Assembly (NCBI GenBank): GCA_963828405.1
Contig: CAWHEG010000031.1
Coordinates: 1,302,001 to 1,366,000, forward strand
Origin: JANMJD01 sp963828405
GTDB lineage: Bacteria; Actinomycetota; Acidimicrobiia; Acidimicrobiales; Ilumatobacteraceae
Direction of reading: 5' to 3'
DNA length: 64,000 nucleotides
Part shown: one piece after another, positions 7,786-16,806 of the stretch
Layout of the letters: each line of letters starts with the position of its first letter
How positions within the stretch are numbered: position 1 is the stretch's first letter
The notes under the pieces: generated by a model
Told to the model about the DNA's origin: nothing
Seen by the model: only the letters and a program-made list of their open reading frames with translations
Databases searched by the model: none
Translations under genes and position numbers: made by a program

Positions 7786-9108
7786 ATGGACGACATCGCC
7801 GCCATCCTGCGGGACAGCCTCGGGCCGGCACTGGGCAGCCTCGTGCGGATGTTGCGCGACTTCGACCTGGCCGAGGAGTCATTGCAGGAGGCCGCAGTGC
7901 TGGCCATGCAGCGGTGGCCCGTCGATGGGAACCCGGACCGTCCTGCCGCATGGCTGGTCACTGCGGCCCGACGCAAGGCCCTCGACCGCCTCCGCCGTGA
8001 GGCCAAGCGACCGGTCAAGCAGCAGTCGGCCTGGCGGCGTGACACGGCCCTCGGTTCCGGCGCCCCGGTCGATCCGGCCGAGATCGTCGACGACGTCGTC
8101 GACGCCCAGCTGGTCGTCGACGACGACCAGCTGACGTTGCTGCTGATGTGCTGCCACCCGTCCCTCAACGTCGAGGCGCAGATCGCCCTCACGCTGCGGT
8201 CGCTGGCCGGACTGTCGACCTCCGAGATCGCCCGCGCCTTCCTCGTCGACGAGGCGACGATGGGCCAGAGGCTGGTGCGGGCCAAACGCAAGATCCGCGC
8301 CGCCGGCATCCCGTTCTCCCGGCCGTCGGCCGACGACCTCGCCGATCGGGTCGAGATCGTCTGCCACGTCATCTACCTGGTGTTCAACGAGGGCTACGCC
8401 TCATCGGGGGAGTCGCTGGTCCGGGTCGACCTGTGTGCCGAGGCCATCCGCCTGGCCCGCCTGGTGCACCGGCTCGTGCCCGGCGATCCCGAGGTCGCCG
8501 GTCTGCTCGCCATGATGCTGCTCCACGATGCCAGGCGCCCCGCCCGGCTGTCGTCCCGGGGTGAGTTGGTGCTGCTCGAGGACCAGGACCGCTCGCTGTG
8601 GGATCGGGAACGGATCGGCGAGGGCGAGGCGTTGGTGCAGGCGGCGATGAGGCGTCGTGCCCCGGGGCCGTACCAGATCCAGGCGGCGATCGCCGCGCTG
8701 CACTCCACCGCCGACGACAGCGCGAGCACCGACTGGTCGCAGATCGCCTCCCTCTACGGGGTGCTCCGTCGCGTCGTGCCATCGCCGGTCGTCGAGCTCA
8801 ACCGGGCCGTGGCCGTGGCCATGGCCGACGGTGCCGGCGCCGGGCTCTCGTTGATCGAGGGTCTGATCGGGCGTGGCGAGCTGCTCGACTCGCACCTGTT
8901 CCACGCCGCCCACGCCGACCTGCTCCGGCGGATGGGTCACGACGTCGCGGCGATCGCCGCTTACGACCGGGCCCTGGCGTTCGCGCGTTCCGAGCCCGAG
9001 CGCCGCTTCCTCGAAGGACGCCGTCGGTCCCTCGAGGACGACCGGTCATCGCGCCGGGTGGACGGTGACCGCCCCGGTGGACCGGTCGACGGTGATCAGC
9101 GCGCCTGA
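7786..9108 (+). CDS. ECF42-type sigma factor with long C-terminal extension
   Basis: 440 residues, much longer than a basic ECF sigma of about 180. Sigma region 2 covers about 15-75 (LAEESLQEAAVLAMQRWP, then AAWLVTAARRKALDRLRRE). Region 4 is about 110-170 (LLMCCHPSLN, TSEIARAFLVDEATMGQRLV). The region after about 185 (VIYLVFNEGYASSGE) is the helical DUF6596/TPR-like extension that defines ECF42, which replaces a classical anti-sigma factor in control. The adjacent DGPF gene supports the assignment. A low-complexity Asp/Arg/Gly tail ends the protein. Confidence 0.92.
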   Translation: MDDIAAILRDSLGPALGSLVRMLRDFDLAEESLQEAAVLAMQRWPVDGNPDRPAAWLVTAARRKALDRLRREAKRPVKQQSAWRRDTALGSGAPVDPAEIVDDVVDAQLVVDDDQLTLLLMCCHPSLNVEAQIALTLRSLAGLSTSEIARAFLVDEATMGQRLVRAKRKIRAAGIPFSRPSADDLADRVEIVCHVIYLVFNEGYASSGESLVRVDLCAEAIRLARLVHRLVPGDPEVAGLLAMMLLHDARRPARLSSRGELVLLEDQDRSLWDRERIGEGEALVQAAMRRRAPGPYQIQAAIAALHSTADDSASTDWSQIASLYGVLRRVVPSPVVELNRAVAVAMADGAGAGLSLIEGLIGRGELLDSHLFHAAHADLLRRMGHDVAAIAAYDRALAFARSEPERRFLEGRRRSLEDDRSSRRVDGDRPGGPVDGDQRA

Positions 9109-9119
9109 CCGGGATGCGG

Positions 9120-10100
9120 TCACACCGTGGTGAGGAAGTCGAGCAGGGCCCGGTTGAACGCCCGCGGGGCTTCCTGCTGGGTCCAGTGGGCGGCGTCGGG
9201 GATGAGCGTGTGCCCGCGGAAGCCGGGGAGGAGATTCGCCATCCGCTCGATGCCCGTCGGGTCGAACTCCAGGACGGGATCCCTGGCGCCGCCGATGAAG
9301 TACGACGGCATCGCCAGCCGGTCGGACGAGAGGTCCTTGACGACCTCGAAGTTGGCGTCGAGGTTGCGGTAGTAGCTCACCGGACCGAAGTAGCCCGATT
9401 CGGTGAAGTCGGCGACGTAGCGGTCGAGATCGGCCGCGCTGAGCCACACTCCCTCCGGCCCGTTCCACGGCAGCGGAGGCGCCTCGGGCATCCGGGTCAG
9501 GAACCCTGTCCCCTCCATCGGGGGGAGTTCGCTGGGGAGTCGCTCGGGCCGGCCGGCGGCGGAGCCGGCCCACAGCACCGATGACATCGTGTGGCGCGGG
9601 TCGGCGCCCAACTCGGCCTCGGGTGGTCCGATCTGCTGGAAGTAGAGCATGTAGAAGAAGCGGTCGGTGAAGATCATCCGCATCAGCTGGGTGGGCGGCC
9701 CGGGCCAGGCGACGAAGGGAACGCTCACCCCGACCACGGCCCGGACGTCGGCGGGATGGAGCCGGGCCATCTCCCACACGATCAGGGCGCCCCAGTCGTG
9801 GCCGACGTAGATCGCCTCGTCCTGCCCCGCCTCGTCGACCAGGGCGCGCAGGTCGTCGGTGAGCTGGGTGATCCCGTAGGCGGCGACCTCCGCCGGTCGG
9901 CTCGATGCCCCGTACCCCCGCTGGTACGGCGCGATCACGTGGAACCCGGCCTCGGCCAGGGCAGGCAGCTGGTGCCGCCAGGAGTAGGCACCCTCGGGGA
10001 ACCCGTGGGAGAGGACCACGACCGGCGCTCCCGGGTCCCCGGCCTCGAGCACCTGCAACTCGACCCCGTTGACCCGGGCGACACGTTGACGGATCGACAT
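9120..10100 (-). CDS. Epoxide hydrolase-like alpha/beta hydrolase
   Basis: 326 residues from ATG 10100. The frame extends further upstream into the next gene's end, but homology-like sequence begins at MSIRQRVARVNGVELQ. It has the oxyanion motif SHGFPEGAYSW (about 31-41), the nucleophile elbow GHDWGA with Asp102, which points to epoxide hydrolase or haloalkane dehalogenase chemistry, and a C-terminal DAAHWTQQEAP carrying the catalytic His. The cap region contains Tyr-rich stretches (FFYMLYFQQIGPPE) as in epoxide hydrolases. It is convergent with the ECF42 gene (11-base gap). Confidence 0.85.
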   Translation of the reverse strand: MSIRQRVARVNGVELQVLEAGDPGAPVVVLSHGFPEGAYSWRHQLPALAEAGFHVIAPYQRGYGASSRPAEVAAYGITQLTDDLRALVDEAGQDEAIYVGHDWGALIVWEMARLHPADVRAVVGVSVPFVAWPGPPTQLMRMIFTDRFFYMLYFQQIGPPEAELGADPRHTMSSVLWAGSAAGRPERLPSELPPMEGTGFLTRMPEAPPLPWNGPEGVWLSAADLDRYVADFTESGYFGPVSYYRNLDANFEVVKDLSSDRLAMPSYFIGGARDPVLEFDPTGIERMANLLPGFRGHTLIPDAAHWTQQEAPRAFNRALLDFLTTV

Positions 10101-10153
10101 CGACGCCAGTCTTCCCAACGCGGTCGCCACGGTTCCCATCGAGCGATCCGCAA

Positions 10154-10660
10154 TCAAGCGGTGACGAACCCCGCCTCGGCCGCCCACGGGAATCGGGCCG
10201 CCATCTCCGGGGTGGCCTCGACGTCGGTGCCCAGGGCGACCATCGCCTTCTGGATGTTGAACTTCATCACCTTGAGCGTCAGCTCGACGAGCTGCTCGGC
10301 GCTGAACCGCGCCCGCAACCCCGTGACGAGCTCATCGGGCATCGCTCCCGGTCGGGTCATCAAGGCGTCGGTGAGGGCGAGGGCCAGGCGGTGCCCCTCG
10401 TCGGCCGGCGCCAGCGCCGGTTCGAAGGCGCAGGCGGCGCCGGCCTCGTCGACCACCGGGTGCCCGGCAACTGCCAGGCGGACCGAGAGTCAAGTGTGGC
10501 AGTCGTGGTGCCTGGCCGCCCGGAGCCGGACCATCTCGGTCGTGGCGAGGTCGACGTCGTCCATCCCGATCACCTCGGTCTGCCAGCGACCGAGAGCTGC
10601 CCGCAGCCCGCTGTGGGCGCGGGTGCCGACCGCGACGCGCATCGTGCGGCGGACGCTCAC
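10154..10660 (-). CDS. CMD/AhpD-like protein with in-frame TGA: candidate selenoprotein (CxxU)
   Basis: The GTG at 10660 overlaps the stop of the upstream CMD gene (GTGA). Reading through one TGA at 10490-10492 gives 168 residues in a single frame. N-terminal sequence EMVRLRAARHHDCHT leads to the TGA and continues LSVRLAVAGHPVVDEAG, so the TGA replaces the second Cys of the CxxC redox motif of carboxymuconolactone decarboxylase/AhpD proteins (Cys54-His-Thr-Sec57). The C-terminal half is well conserved in style (FSAEQLVELTLKVMKFNIQKA), as expected if it is translated. A hairpin that fits the bacterial SECIS model starts 10 bases after the TGA. Likely role: a thiol/selenol peroxidase-like enzyme. 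The alternative is a nonsense mutation or base-call error (TGC to TGA). No selABCD genes lie in this window. Confidence 0.75.
10462..10479 (-). promoter_or_regulatory. SECIS-like hairpin just downstream of the in-frame TGA
   Basis: On the minus strand GCCUGGC (10479-10473) pairs with GCCGGGC (10468-10462): 7 bp with one G-U pair, closing a 4-base loop AGUU. The loop begins 18 bases after the UGA and has G as its second base. Bacterial SECIS elements are described as a short stem with a small apical loop holding a G in the first two positions, about 16-37 bases from the UGA, so this fits well. GC-rich DNA forms hairpins often, so the position is the stronger evidence. Confidence 0.6.
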
Positions 10661-11103
10661 CCGACGACCTCGGGGATCAGGCGCGACCAGGCCAGGCACA
10701 TGCGCTGGCGCTGTTCGACGACGAGCAGGGCGTTGGCGAAGTCGACCAGCCCTTCGTCACCGAGGTGGCCGGCGACGGCTGCGGCGGTGGCGTCGTCGAG
10801 CGAGGCGACGTCGACCACGAACTGATCGGTGAAGGCGAGGCACGCACGTTGCACGGCCGTATAGGCCGCCGAATCGTGCCAGGTCGCCAGATCGGCGAGC
10901 GTGGCCGCGGCGAGCGTGGACGCCGGGGGGTCGAAGTCGGCGCCGAGCAGCCCGGCCACCCGCAGGCGGCACAGCTCCAGCAACTCGGCATCGACCGCCT
11001 CGAACGCCTCAGTGTTCGCCGCTTCCAGCTCGGCGAGCATCGCCGGGCGGTCGGCGAGCACACGGCTGAGGATCGCCGTCGTCGAGCGGCAGATCGCTTC
11101 CAT
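10657..11103 (-). CDS. CMD/AhpD-like protein lacking the CxxC motif
   Basis: 148 residues from ATG 11103. All-helical, with ELLELCRLRVAGLLG aligned to the EMVRLRAARHHDCHT stretch of the next gene, but the cysteine pair is absent (GADFD instead). A second conserved-style block is FVVDVASLDD followed by FANALLVVEQRQRMCL. It is directly upstream of, and overlaps by four bases, the candidate selenoprotein gene. The pair may form a hetero-oligomer in which only the downstream partner is redox active; that is inference. Confidence 0.75.
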   Translation of the reverse strand: MEAICRSTTAILSRVLADRPAMLAELEAANTEAFEAVDAELLELCRLRVAGLLGADFDPPASTLAAATLADLATWHDSAAYTAVQRACLAFTDQFVVDVASLDDATAAAVAGHLGDEGLVDFANALLVVEQRQRMCLAWSRLIPEVVG

Positions 11104-11171
11104 GGCACGAACAGTACCGCCCGGCTCCCGCCCGGGTCCCGCCGGACGACGGTCGGCACGTCTGGCCGGAG

Positions 11172-11846
11172 CTAGCCGGGGATGGCCCAGTCCACTGGTT
11201 CGCGGCCCGCGGCGATCAGCGCCTCGTTGGCGCGGCTGAACGGGCGGCTGCCGAAGAAGCCGTTGTGCGCCGACAGCGGCGATGGGTGGGCCGACTCGAT
11301 GATCGTGTGGCGGGAGGTGTCGATCAGCGCCTTCTTCCTGCGGGCGTAACCGCCCCAGAGGATGAACACGACCCGCTCGGGCTTGTCGTTGACGGCGCGG
11401 ATCACCTGATCGGTGAACGTCTCCCAGCCCTTGCCGGCATGCGAGCCGGCCTGGTGGGCGCGCACCGTCAGCACCGCATTGAGGAGCAGCACACCCTGGC
11501 GGGCCCAGTGGACCAGCGACCCGTGCCCGGGCGGCGCGATCCCCAGGTCGGCCTGGAGCTCCCGGAAGATGTTGACCAGCGACGGCGGCCGCTCGACGCC
11601 CTCGCGCACGCTGAAGCACAGGCCCTGGGCCTGTCCGGCACCGTGGTACGGGTCCTGGCCGAGGATCAGCACCTTGGTGTCGGCGTACGACGTCAGGTGC
11701 AGGGCGGCGAACACGTCCTCGGAGGCGGGGAACACCAGCGCCCCGGCCCGTTCGGCGACGACGAAGGCCTGAAGTTCCTGCCAGTATGGCTTGTCCAACT
11801 CCGCACGCAGGATCGGGTTCCAATCGGTGGCCATCGGAGGTGGCAC
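11172..11846 (-). CDS. ung: Uracil-DNA glycosylase, family 1
   Basis: 224 residues, normal size for Ung. It removes uracil from DNA as the first step of base-excision repair. Motif GQDPYHGAGQAQGLCFSV (about 63-80) carries the catalytic Asp65 and the uracil pocket; LLLNAVLTVRAHQAGSH and the leucine-loop motif HPSPLSAH are also present. The start is GTG 11846; ATG 11834 is an alternative and neither has a clear ribosome site. It is probably read alone, 68 bases before the CMD genes. Confidence 0.97.
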   Translation of the reverse strand: MPPPMATDWNPILRAELDKPYWQELQAFVVAERAGALVFPASEDVFAALHLTSYADTKVLILGQDPYHGAGQAQGLCFSVREGVERPPSLVNIFRELQADLGIAPPGHGSLVHWARQGVLLLNAVLTVRAHQAGSHAGKGWETFTDQVIRAVNDKPERVVFILWGGYARRKKALIDTSRHTIIESAHPSPLSAHNGFFGSRPFSRANEALIAAGREPVDWAIPG

Positions 11847-11908
11847 GGTACTCGCCGCGGTCCGGCCTGCGGACGGGCGGCGACCCGGCGTCCCGTCGGA
11901 CCGGGCGG

Positions 11909-12463
11909 TCAGACGGTGAGCTTGGCGGCGATCGCCGCATCGGAGATGCGGTCGAGCTCGCCCCAGGTCAGTCGATCGGCGGCGAACAACTCGTCGAACG
12001 CCGCGTCACCGGAGTCGGTGAAGCCGTGGCGGTTGCGGAAGTTGTAGCGCCAGCGCTGCTGGTGCACGGGGTAGTCGAGCCGCGACAGCCGCCCGACGCA
12101 GTAGACGTCCCACGCGGCGATCTGGGAGAGCGACAGGTCGTCGTCGGAGGGCGCCTCGCCGAACGTGCCGTCGAGCCGGTCGCGGATCTTGAGCAGGACG
12201 CGGGCCAACGACGTGGCGATGGTCGTCTCGCTCATGTGGCGGGGATGCTTGGTGTCCTCGAACGCGCCGCTCTCGGCGTGCACGGTGATCGGCGGCCCCT
12301 GGCTGGCGTGGATGCGGGCCAGGGGCGTCGTCTCGTCGACCTCGATGACGACGTCGTGCCCGCTCATGCCCAGCCGTTCGAGGAGGATCCCGGCCACGTC
12401 GGCGATGACCGCGGGATCGAACCTCACGAACGAGAAGTGATCCGGGATCACGGTCACCGACAT
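11909..12463 (-). CDS. Conserved-looking hypothetical protein
   Basis: 184 residues, family not recognised. No membrane segment or signal peptide. Two parts can be seen: an N-terminal alpha/beta part with VIEVDETTPLARIHA and VHAESGAFEDTKHPRHMSE, and a C-terminal part with WDVYCVGRLSRLDYPVHQQRW and many aromatic and Arg residues. It follows two ferritin-like genes with a 13-base gap and is likely in the same transcript. Confidence 0.75.
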   Translation of the reverse strand: MSVTVIPDHFSFVRFDPAVIADVAGILLERLGMSGHDVVIEVDETTPLARIHASQGPPITVHAESGAFEDTKHPRHMSETTIATSLARVLLKIRDRLDGTFGEAPSDDDLSLSQIAAWDVYCVGRLSRLDYPVHQQRWRYNFRNRHGFTDSGDAAFDELFAADRLTWGELDRISDAAIAAKLTV

Positions 12464-12476
12464 GGCGACAGCCTGC

Positions 12477-13367
12477 TCATTCTCCGCTCACCGCGCCAGT
12501 GAATTGCGCCGCCGCCTTCTGACGGGCCGCCTCGGCGAACACCTTGCGCTCGTTGAGCGCCTGCAACGACACCTCAGCGATGTCCTCGACCTCGTCGTCG
12601 GTGAACCCGGCGAGCTCGCGGAAGCGCCTGGCGAGGCCGATCGGGGACTCCTTGGAGTCGCTGCGCGTGCCGCCGTAGCTGAACAGCTTGTCGACGACGC
12701 CCTGGAACTCGAGCGCCCTGGTCCGCCGCTCCGGATCGTTCTCGGTGACCTTGCGCAGCCAGTCGGAGCCCATCTTCACGTGGGTCACCTCGTCGGCCAG
12801 CATCCAGTCCTCGCAGAACTCGAGGTACGGGTCGCCGGCCAGGTTGCCGAAGTCCTTCATCGTCGTGAACACGTCGATGGCCAGGCCCTCGAGGGCCCGG
12901 TTCACCCCGGCCAGACGCAGCACCGGGTCCTGGCTGCAGGCAGCGGCGAACAGCACCGTATTCTCGGCGAACTGGCCGATCTCGGTGCCCATCCAGTCCG
13001 ACAGCTTGATCGAGATCTCCACGTGGCGGGCCTCGTCCCACGCCTGGCGAGCCATGTCGAGTTTGAGGGCGAACGGAATCGCGTCGTCGCCCGCGCCGGG
13101 AACGCCGACCGTGTCGAAGTCGTGGCAGGTCCTCCCGGCGCCCTCGAGGGCCTGGACCTCGCCGACGAAGATGCCGTGCATCAGGGCCCGGGCCGCATCG
13201 CCGGAATCGCGCCGCTCGGGGACGAGCCTGTTGGAGGCCCGGCCGGTGGTGTCGCGAGGGCTCGTGTTGCCGAAGGTCGTGCGCGGATCGGCCATGCGCT
13301 CGCGCATCGTGATCTTCTCGAACCGCTCGTCGCGGGCGAGGTCGTCGACGGGGAAGAACTTGCGCAT
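12477..13367 (-). CDS. Ferritin-like di-iron protein (larger of a pair)
   Basis: 296 residues, helical. Two half-sites are visible: FVGEVQALEG (Glu70) with DEARHVE (Glu112, His115), and RALEGLAID (Glu160) with DEVTHVKMG (Glu193, His196). Four Glu and two His in E/ExxH order are the ligand set of class I di-iron ferritin-like proteins, resembling the DUF455 group. The substrate is unknown; oxygenase, hydroxylase or iron handling are options. The start overlaps the preceding ferritin-like gene region (TGAGATG), so the two are translationally coupled and may form a complex. Confidence 0.82.
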   Translation of the reverse strand: MRKFFPVDDLARDERFEKITMRERMADPRTTFGNTSPRDTTGRASNRLVPERRDSGDAARALMHGIFVGEVQALEGAGRTCHDFDTVGVPGAGDDAIPFALKLDMARQAWDEARHVEISIKLSDWMGTEIGQFAENTVLFAAACSQDPVLRLAGVNRALEGLAIDVFTTMKDFGNLAGDPYLEFCEDWMLADEVTHVKMGSDWLRKVTENDPERRTRALEFQGVVDKLFSYGGTRSDSKESPIGLARRFRELAGFTDDEVEDIAEVSLQALNERKVFAEAARQKAAAQFTGAVSGE

Positions 13368-13368
13368 C

Positions 13369-14004
13369 TCAGGCTCCCATACCGATCGAGCCGGGGCCCG
13401 TGATGCCGCCGGCCTCGACCATGATGGCCTCGAGTCCGGCCTGGTGGGTGGCGGCCCGTCGGGCGTCCTCGGGCGTCTCGATCAACGATTGGATCAACAT
13501 CTCACCGTCGCGCCAGTCGTCGAACTCGTCCTGGAGGATGAAGTTGATCGAACGCACGGTCGGTGCGTCGGTGATCTGGCTCGTGTTGTTGCGATGGAAC
13601 GTGTAGGCGGCGATGAACCGGGGGATGAAGACGCGGTAGACGCCGACGAGCTTCTCGATGGTCAGTTCGGGCGCCTCGGGCTCGGTCATCGCCTCGACGA
13701 AGCGGACCAGGGCGTCGTTGGCCGGCACCGTCAGGCGGTCGGGGTTCATCTCGCGCAGTTCGGGCAGCCGCTTGTGCCACAGCTCGGCGTGCCAGGCGTG
13801 CTTGTAGCAGTGCGTGCCGAGGCGCATCTTCACGTCGAGCTCGGGCACGGTGGCCACCCATCCGCCGAGCGCCTCGAACAGCTTCATCTCGGCCCACTTG
13901 TAGTTGCCGACGCGCCGTGCCGTCTCCTCGACGTCGAACGTGCCGGGCAGGTCGCGTCGGTCCCACGGGGCGAACGGCGCCCTCGGCTTGTACGGATCGG
14001 CCAT
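13369..14004 (-). CDS. Second helical ferritin-like/DUF455-type partner
   Basis: 211 residues from ATG 14004, chosen because GGGAG lies five bases upstream; longer starts exist. Helical segments include NYKWAEMKLFEALGGWV and HCYKHAWHAELWHKRLPEL, rich in Glu and His at spacings seen in ferritin-like proteins, and later FILQDEFDDWRDGE. It is the first gene of a three-gene minus-strand set with 12477 and 11909. Metal binding is less clear-cut here than in its neighbour; it could be a partner subunit. Confidence 0.7.
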   Translation of the reverse strand: MADPYKPRAPFAPWDRRDLPGTFDVEETARRVGNYKWAEMKLFEALGGWVATVPELDVKMRLGTHCYKHAWHAELWHKRLPELREMNPDRLTVPANDALVRFVEAMTEPEAPELTIEKLVGVYRVFIPRFIAAYTFHRNNTSQITDAPTVRSINFILQDEFDDWRDGEMLIQSLIETPEDARRAATHQAGLEAIMVEAGGITGPGSIGMGA

Positions 14005-14088
14005 TGACGCTCCCACTCGGCTCACACGCGACTCGACCGGCCACGCCGGCATCACCGGTGAATCTATCGAGGCGGGTCGACAGGAGGG

Positions 14089-15537
14089 TCAACGGAGCGA
14101 CCTGGCGGTCCACCACGCGGCATCGGCCCGTCCGAGAGCGGTCGCCGGGGGTCCTCCGGCGTGGTACTCCATCAGCATCGCCCGCCACGGCCCCGAGCAG
14201 CCGAGCCTGCCGAGCAGCGAGCTCACTCCCCAGACGACCCGGTCGAGCACGACGAAGCTAGTCGGCATGTTGAGCTGCTCGATGACATCGGCGAGCGGCC
14301 CCTTCAGGTCGAGCATCATGCCGAGCGTCGTGCGGACGAAGTCGCGGGTGAAGGTGAACGACTCCTCGAGGTACGGGGCGTACGGGGCGCCGACGTACTC
14401 GAACACCCGCTCCGGCGCCAGCCCGTGGCCCGGGCGGATGAAGCCGAGCTCCTCCATCACGGTCACCAGTCCGGCGGCGTCCCGGGCGAGGATGGCGTCG
14501 AGCGAGGGGGCCAGCCGAGCCCACTCGCCGTCCGACCACCTCTTGACCAGGCCGAAATCGAGGAACGTCACCGAACCGTCGGGGTCGAAGCGGTAGTTGC
14601 CCGGATGGGGGTCGCCGTTGAATGCGCCCAACCGGTGCACCGAGCCCTGGACGAACCGCCACAGGATCTCCCCGGCCCGTTGGCGGGCCCCGGCGTCGGC
14701 ACGTTCGGCGAACTCGGCCCAGGACAACCCGTCGACCCATTCCGTGGTCAGCACCCGCGCACCCGAGTACTCGGGAACGACGGCCGGGATGCGGATGAAC
14801 GGGTGGCCGGCGTAGTGATCGGCGAACTCGGTCTGGTTGGCGGCCTCGACGCGGTAGTCGAGCTCCTCGGTCATCCGGGCGCGCAGCTCGTCGACCAGCG
14901 CCCGGGTGTCGAGGCTCTTCAGGGCAAAGGCGCCGAACATGGTGTACAGCGCCTGCACGTTGTCGAGGTCGGCGCCGATCGCCTCGCCGACCCCGGGGTA
15001 CTGCACCTTGACGGCCGCGACACGCCCGTCGCGCAGCACGGCACGATGGACCTGGCCGACCGAGGCGGCGGCGATCGGCACGGGGTTCCAATCGAGGAAG
15101 ACCCGCTCGGGCCGATCGCCGAACTCGCCGGCGACGACCTCGGCGGCGAGCGACGGAGCCATCGGGGGAGCGTCGGCCTGCAGGATGGCCAGCGCCGCCT
15201 GGGCCTCGTCGGGCAGCGTCTCGAGGATGAAGCCGACCAGCTGGCCGGCCTTCATCATCGCCCCCTTCATCTGGCCCAGTTCGCGGGCCACGTCCTGCGA
15301 CGTGCGGATGGCGAAGTGACGGTTGATCTCTTCGCGTCGCGGCTCTGCGGCGCCGGTCGCCCGCGTCCTCGCCGCCACCCATCGGGCGCCGTTGCGGGCG
15401 GTGAGGCGCCAGATGCGCGCGTTCCGCCGCAGGCGCAGGCGGCGACGGGGTGATCGGACGAGACGGGCGGTGGCCGTGCCGGCGAGCGAACCACCGACCA
15501 GCGTGGCGCCGACGACGATCCGCCGCCGCCCGCTCAT
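14089..15537 (-). CDS. ABC1/UbiB/ADCK-family atypical kinase
   Basis: 482 residues. The KxGQ signature MMKAGQLVGF (about 95-104), unique to this family, precedes an Ala-rich nucleotide loop (AAASVGQVHRA), the lysine in AAVKVQYPG, the catalytic NGDPHPGNY and metal-binding LDFG. UbiB-type ATPases support quinone or lipid metabolism; actinobacteria use menaquinone, so the substrate here is open. The basic N-terminus (1-60) may be a membrane or lipid contact. The start overlaps the stop of the small upstream gene (ATGA). Confidence 0.93.
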   Translation of the reverse strand: MSGRRRIVVGATLVGGSLAGTATARLVRSPRRRLRLRRNARIWRLTARNGARWVAARTRATGAAEPRREEINRHFAIRTSQDVARELGQMKGAMMKAGQLVGFILETLPDEAQAALAILQADAPPMAPSLAAEVVAGEFGDRPERVFLDWNPVPIAAASVGQVHRAVLRDGRVAAVKVQYPGVGEAIGADLDNVQALYTMFGAFALKSLDTRALVDELRARMTEELDYRVEAANQTEFADHYAGHPFIRIPAVVPEYSGARVLTTEWVDGLSWAEFAERADAGARQRAGEILWRFVQGSVHRLGAFNGDPHPGNYRFDPDGSVTFLDFGLVKRWSDGEWARLAPSLDAILARDAAGLVTVMEELGFIRPGHGLAPERVFEYVGAPYAPYLEESFTFTRDFVRTTLGMMLDLKGPLADVIEQLNMPTSFVVLDRVVWGVSSLLGRLGCSGPWRAMLMEYHAGGPPATALGRADAAWWTARSLR

Positions 15538-15728
15538 GCCGTCGTCGGAAGGCGCCGGATCAGGGGGTCTGCGGTGAGCAACGCCTCCGGGAGCGCCGCG
15601 CCGGTGACCTCGTCGGTCCAGTAGTCACCCGACTGCAGCCGCCCCAGTGCGGCTTCGACGTCGGCCAGCTCGCCGGCGATCACCTCGAGATCGGGGGGCG
15701 AGTCCGGCGGGTCGCTCGGGATCGTCAT
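15534..15728 (-). CDS. Small DksA/TraR-like protein without zinc cysteines
   Basis: 64 residues from ATG 15728. The segment ELADVEAALGRLQSGDYW followed by TDEV and then ALPEALL follows the DksA/TraR C-terminal pattern (ADVExALxRLxxGxYGxCxxC...IPxARL), but the zinc-ligand cysteines are replaced. It ends with a four-base overlap with the ABC1 kinase gene, so the two are coupled. Cys-less DksA relatives exist; whether this one binds RNA polymerase is unknown. Confidence 0.65.
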   Translation of the reverse strand: MTIPSDPPDSPPDLEVIAGELADVEAALGRLQSGDYWTDEVTGAALPEALLTADPLIRRLPTTA

Positions 15729-15787
15729 ACGGGCCGAGGCTAGTGGCGCTACCGGCGTGGGTGGCGCGTCCGATGGTCCCGACGGCG

Positions 15788-15793
15788 TAATCT
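15788..15793 (+). promoter_or_regulatory. -10 box of a probable leaderless promoter (MalK-like gene)
   Basis: TAATCT ends 8 bases before the ATG at 15802. This is the spacing expected when transcription starts at or next to the start codon, so the ABC operon is probably leaderless. No ribosome-binding site is visible, which agrees. Confidence 0.5.
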
Positions 15794-15801
15794 GCGCGGC
15801 G

Positions 15802-16805
<1,004 letters not shown>

Positions 16806-16806
<1 letters not shown>

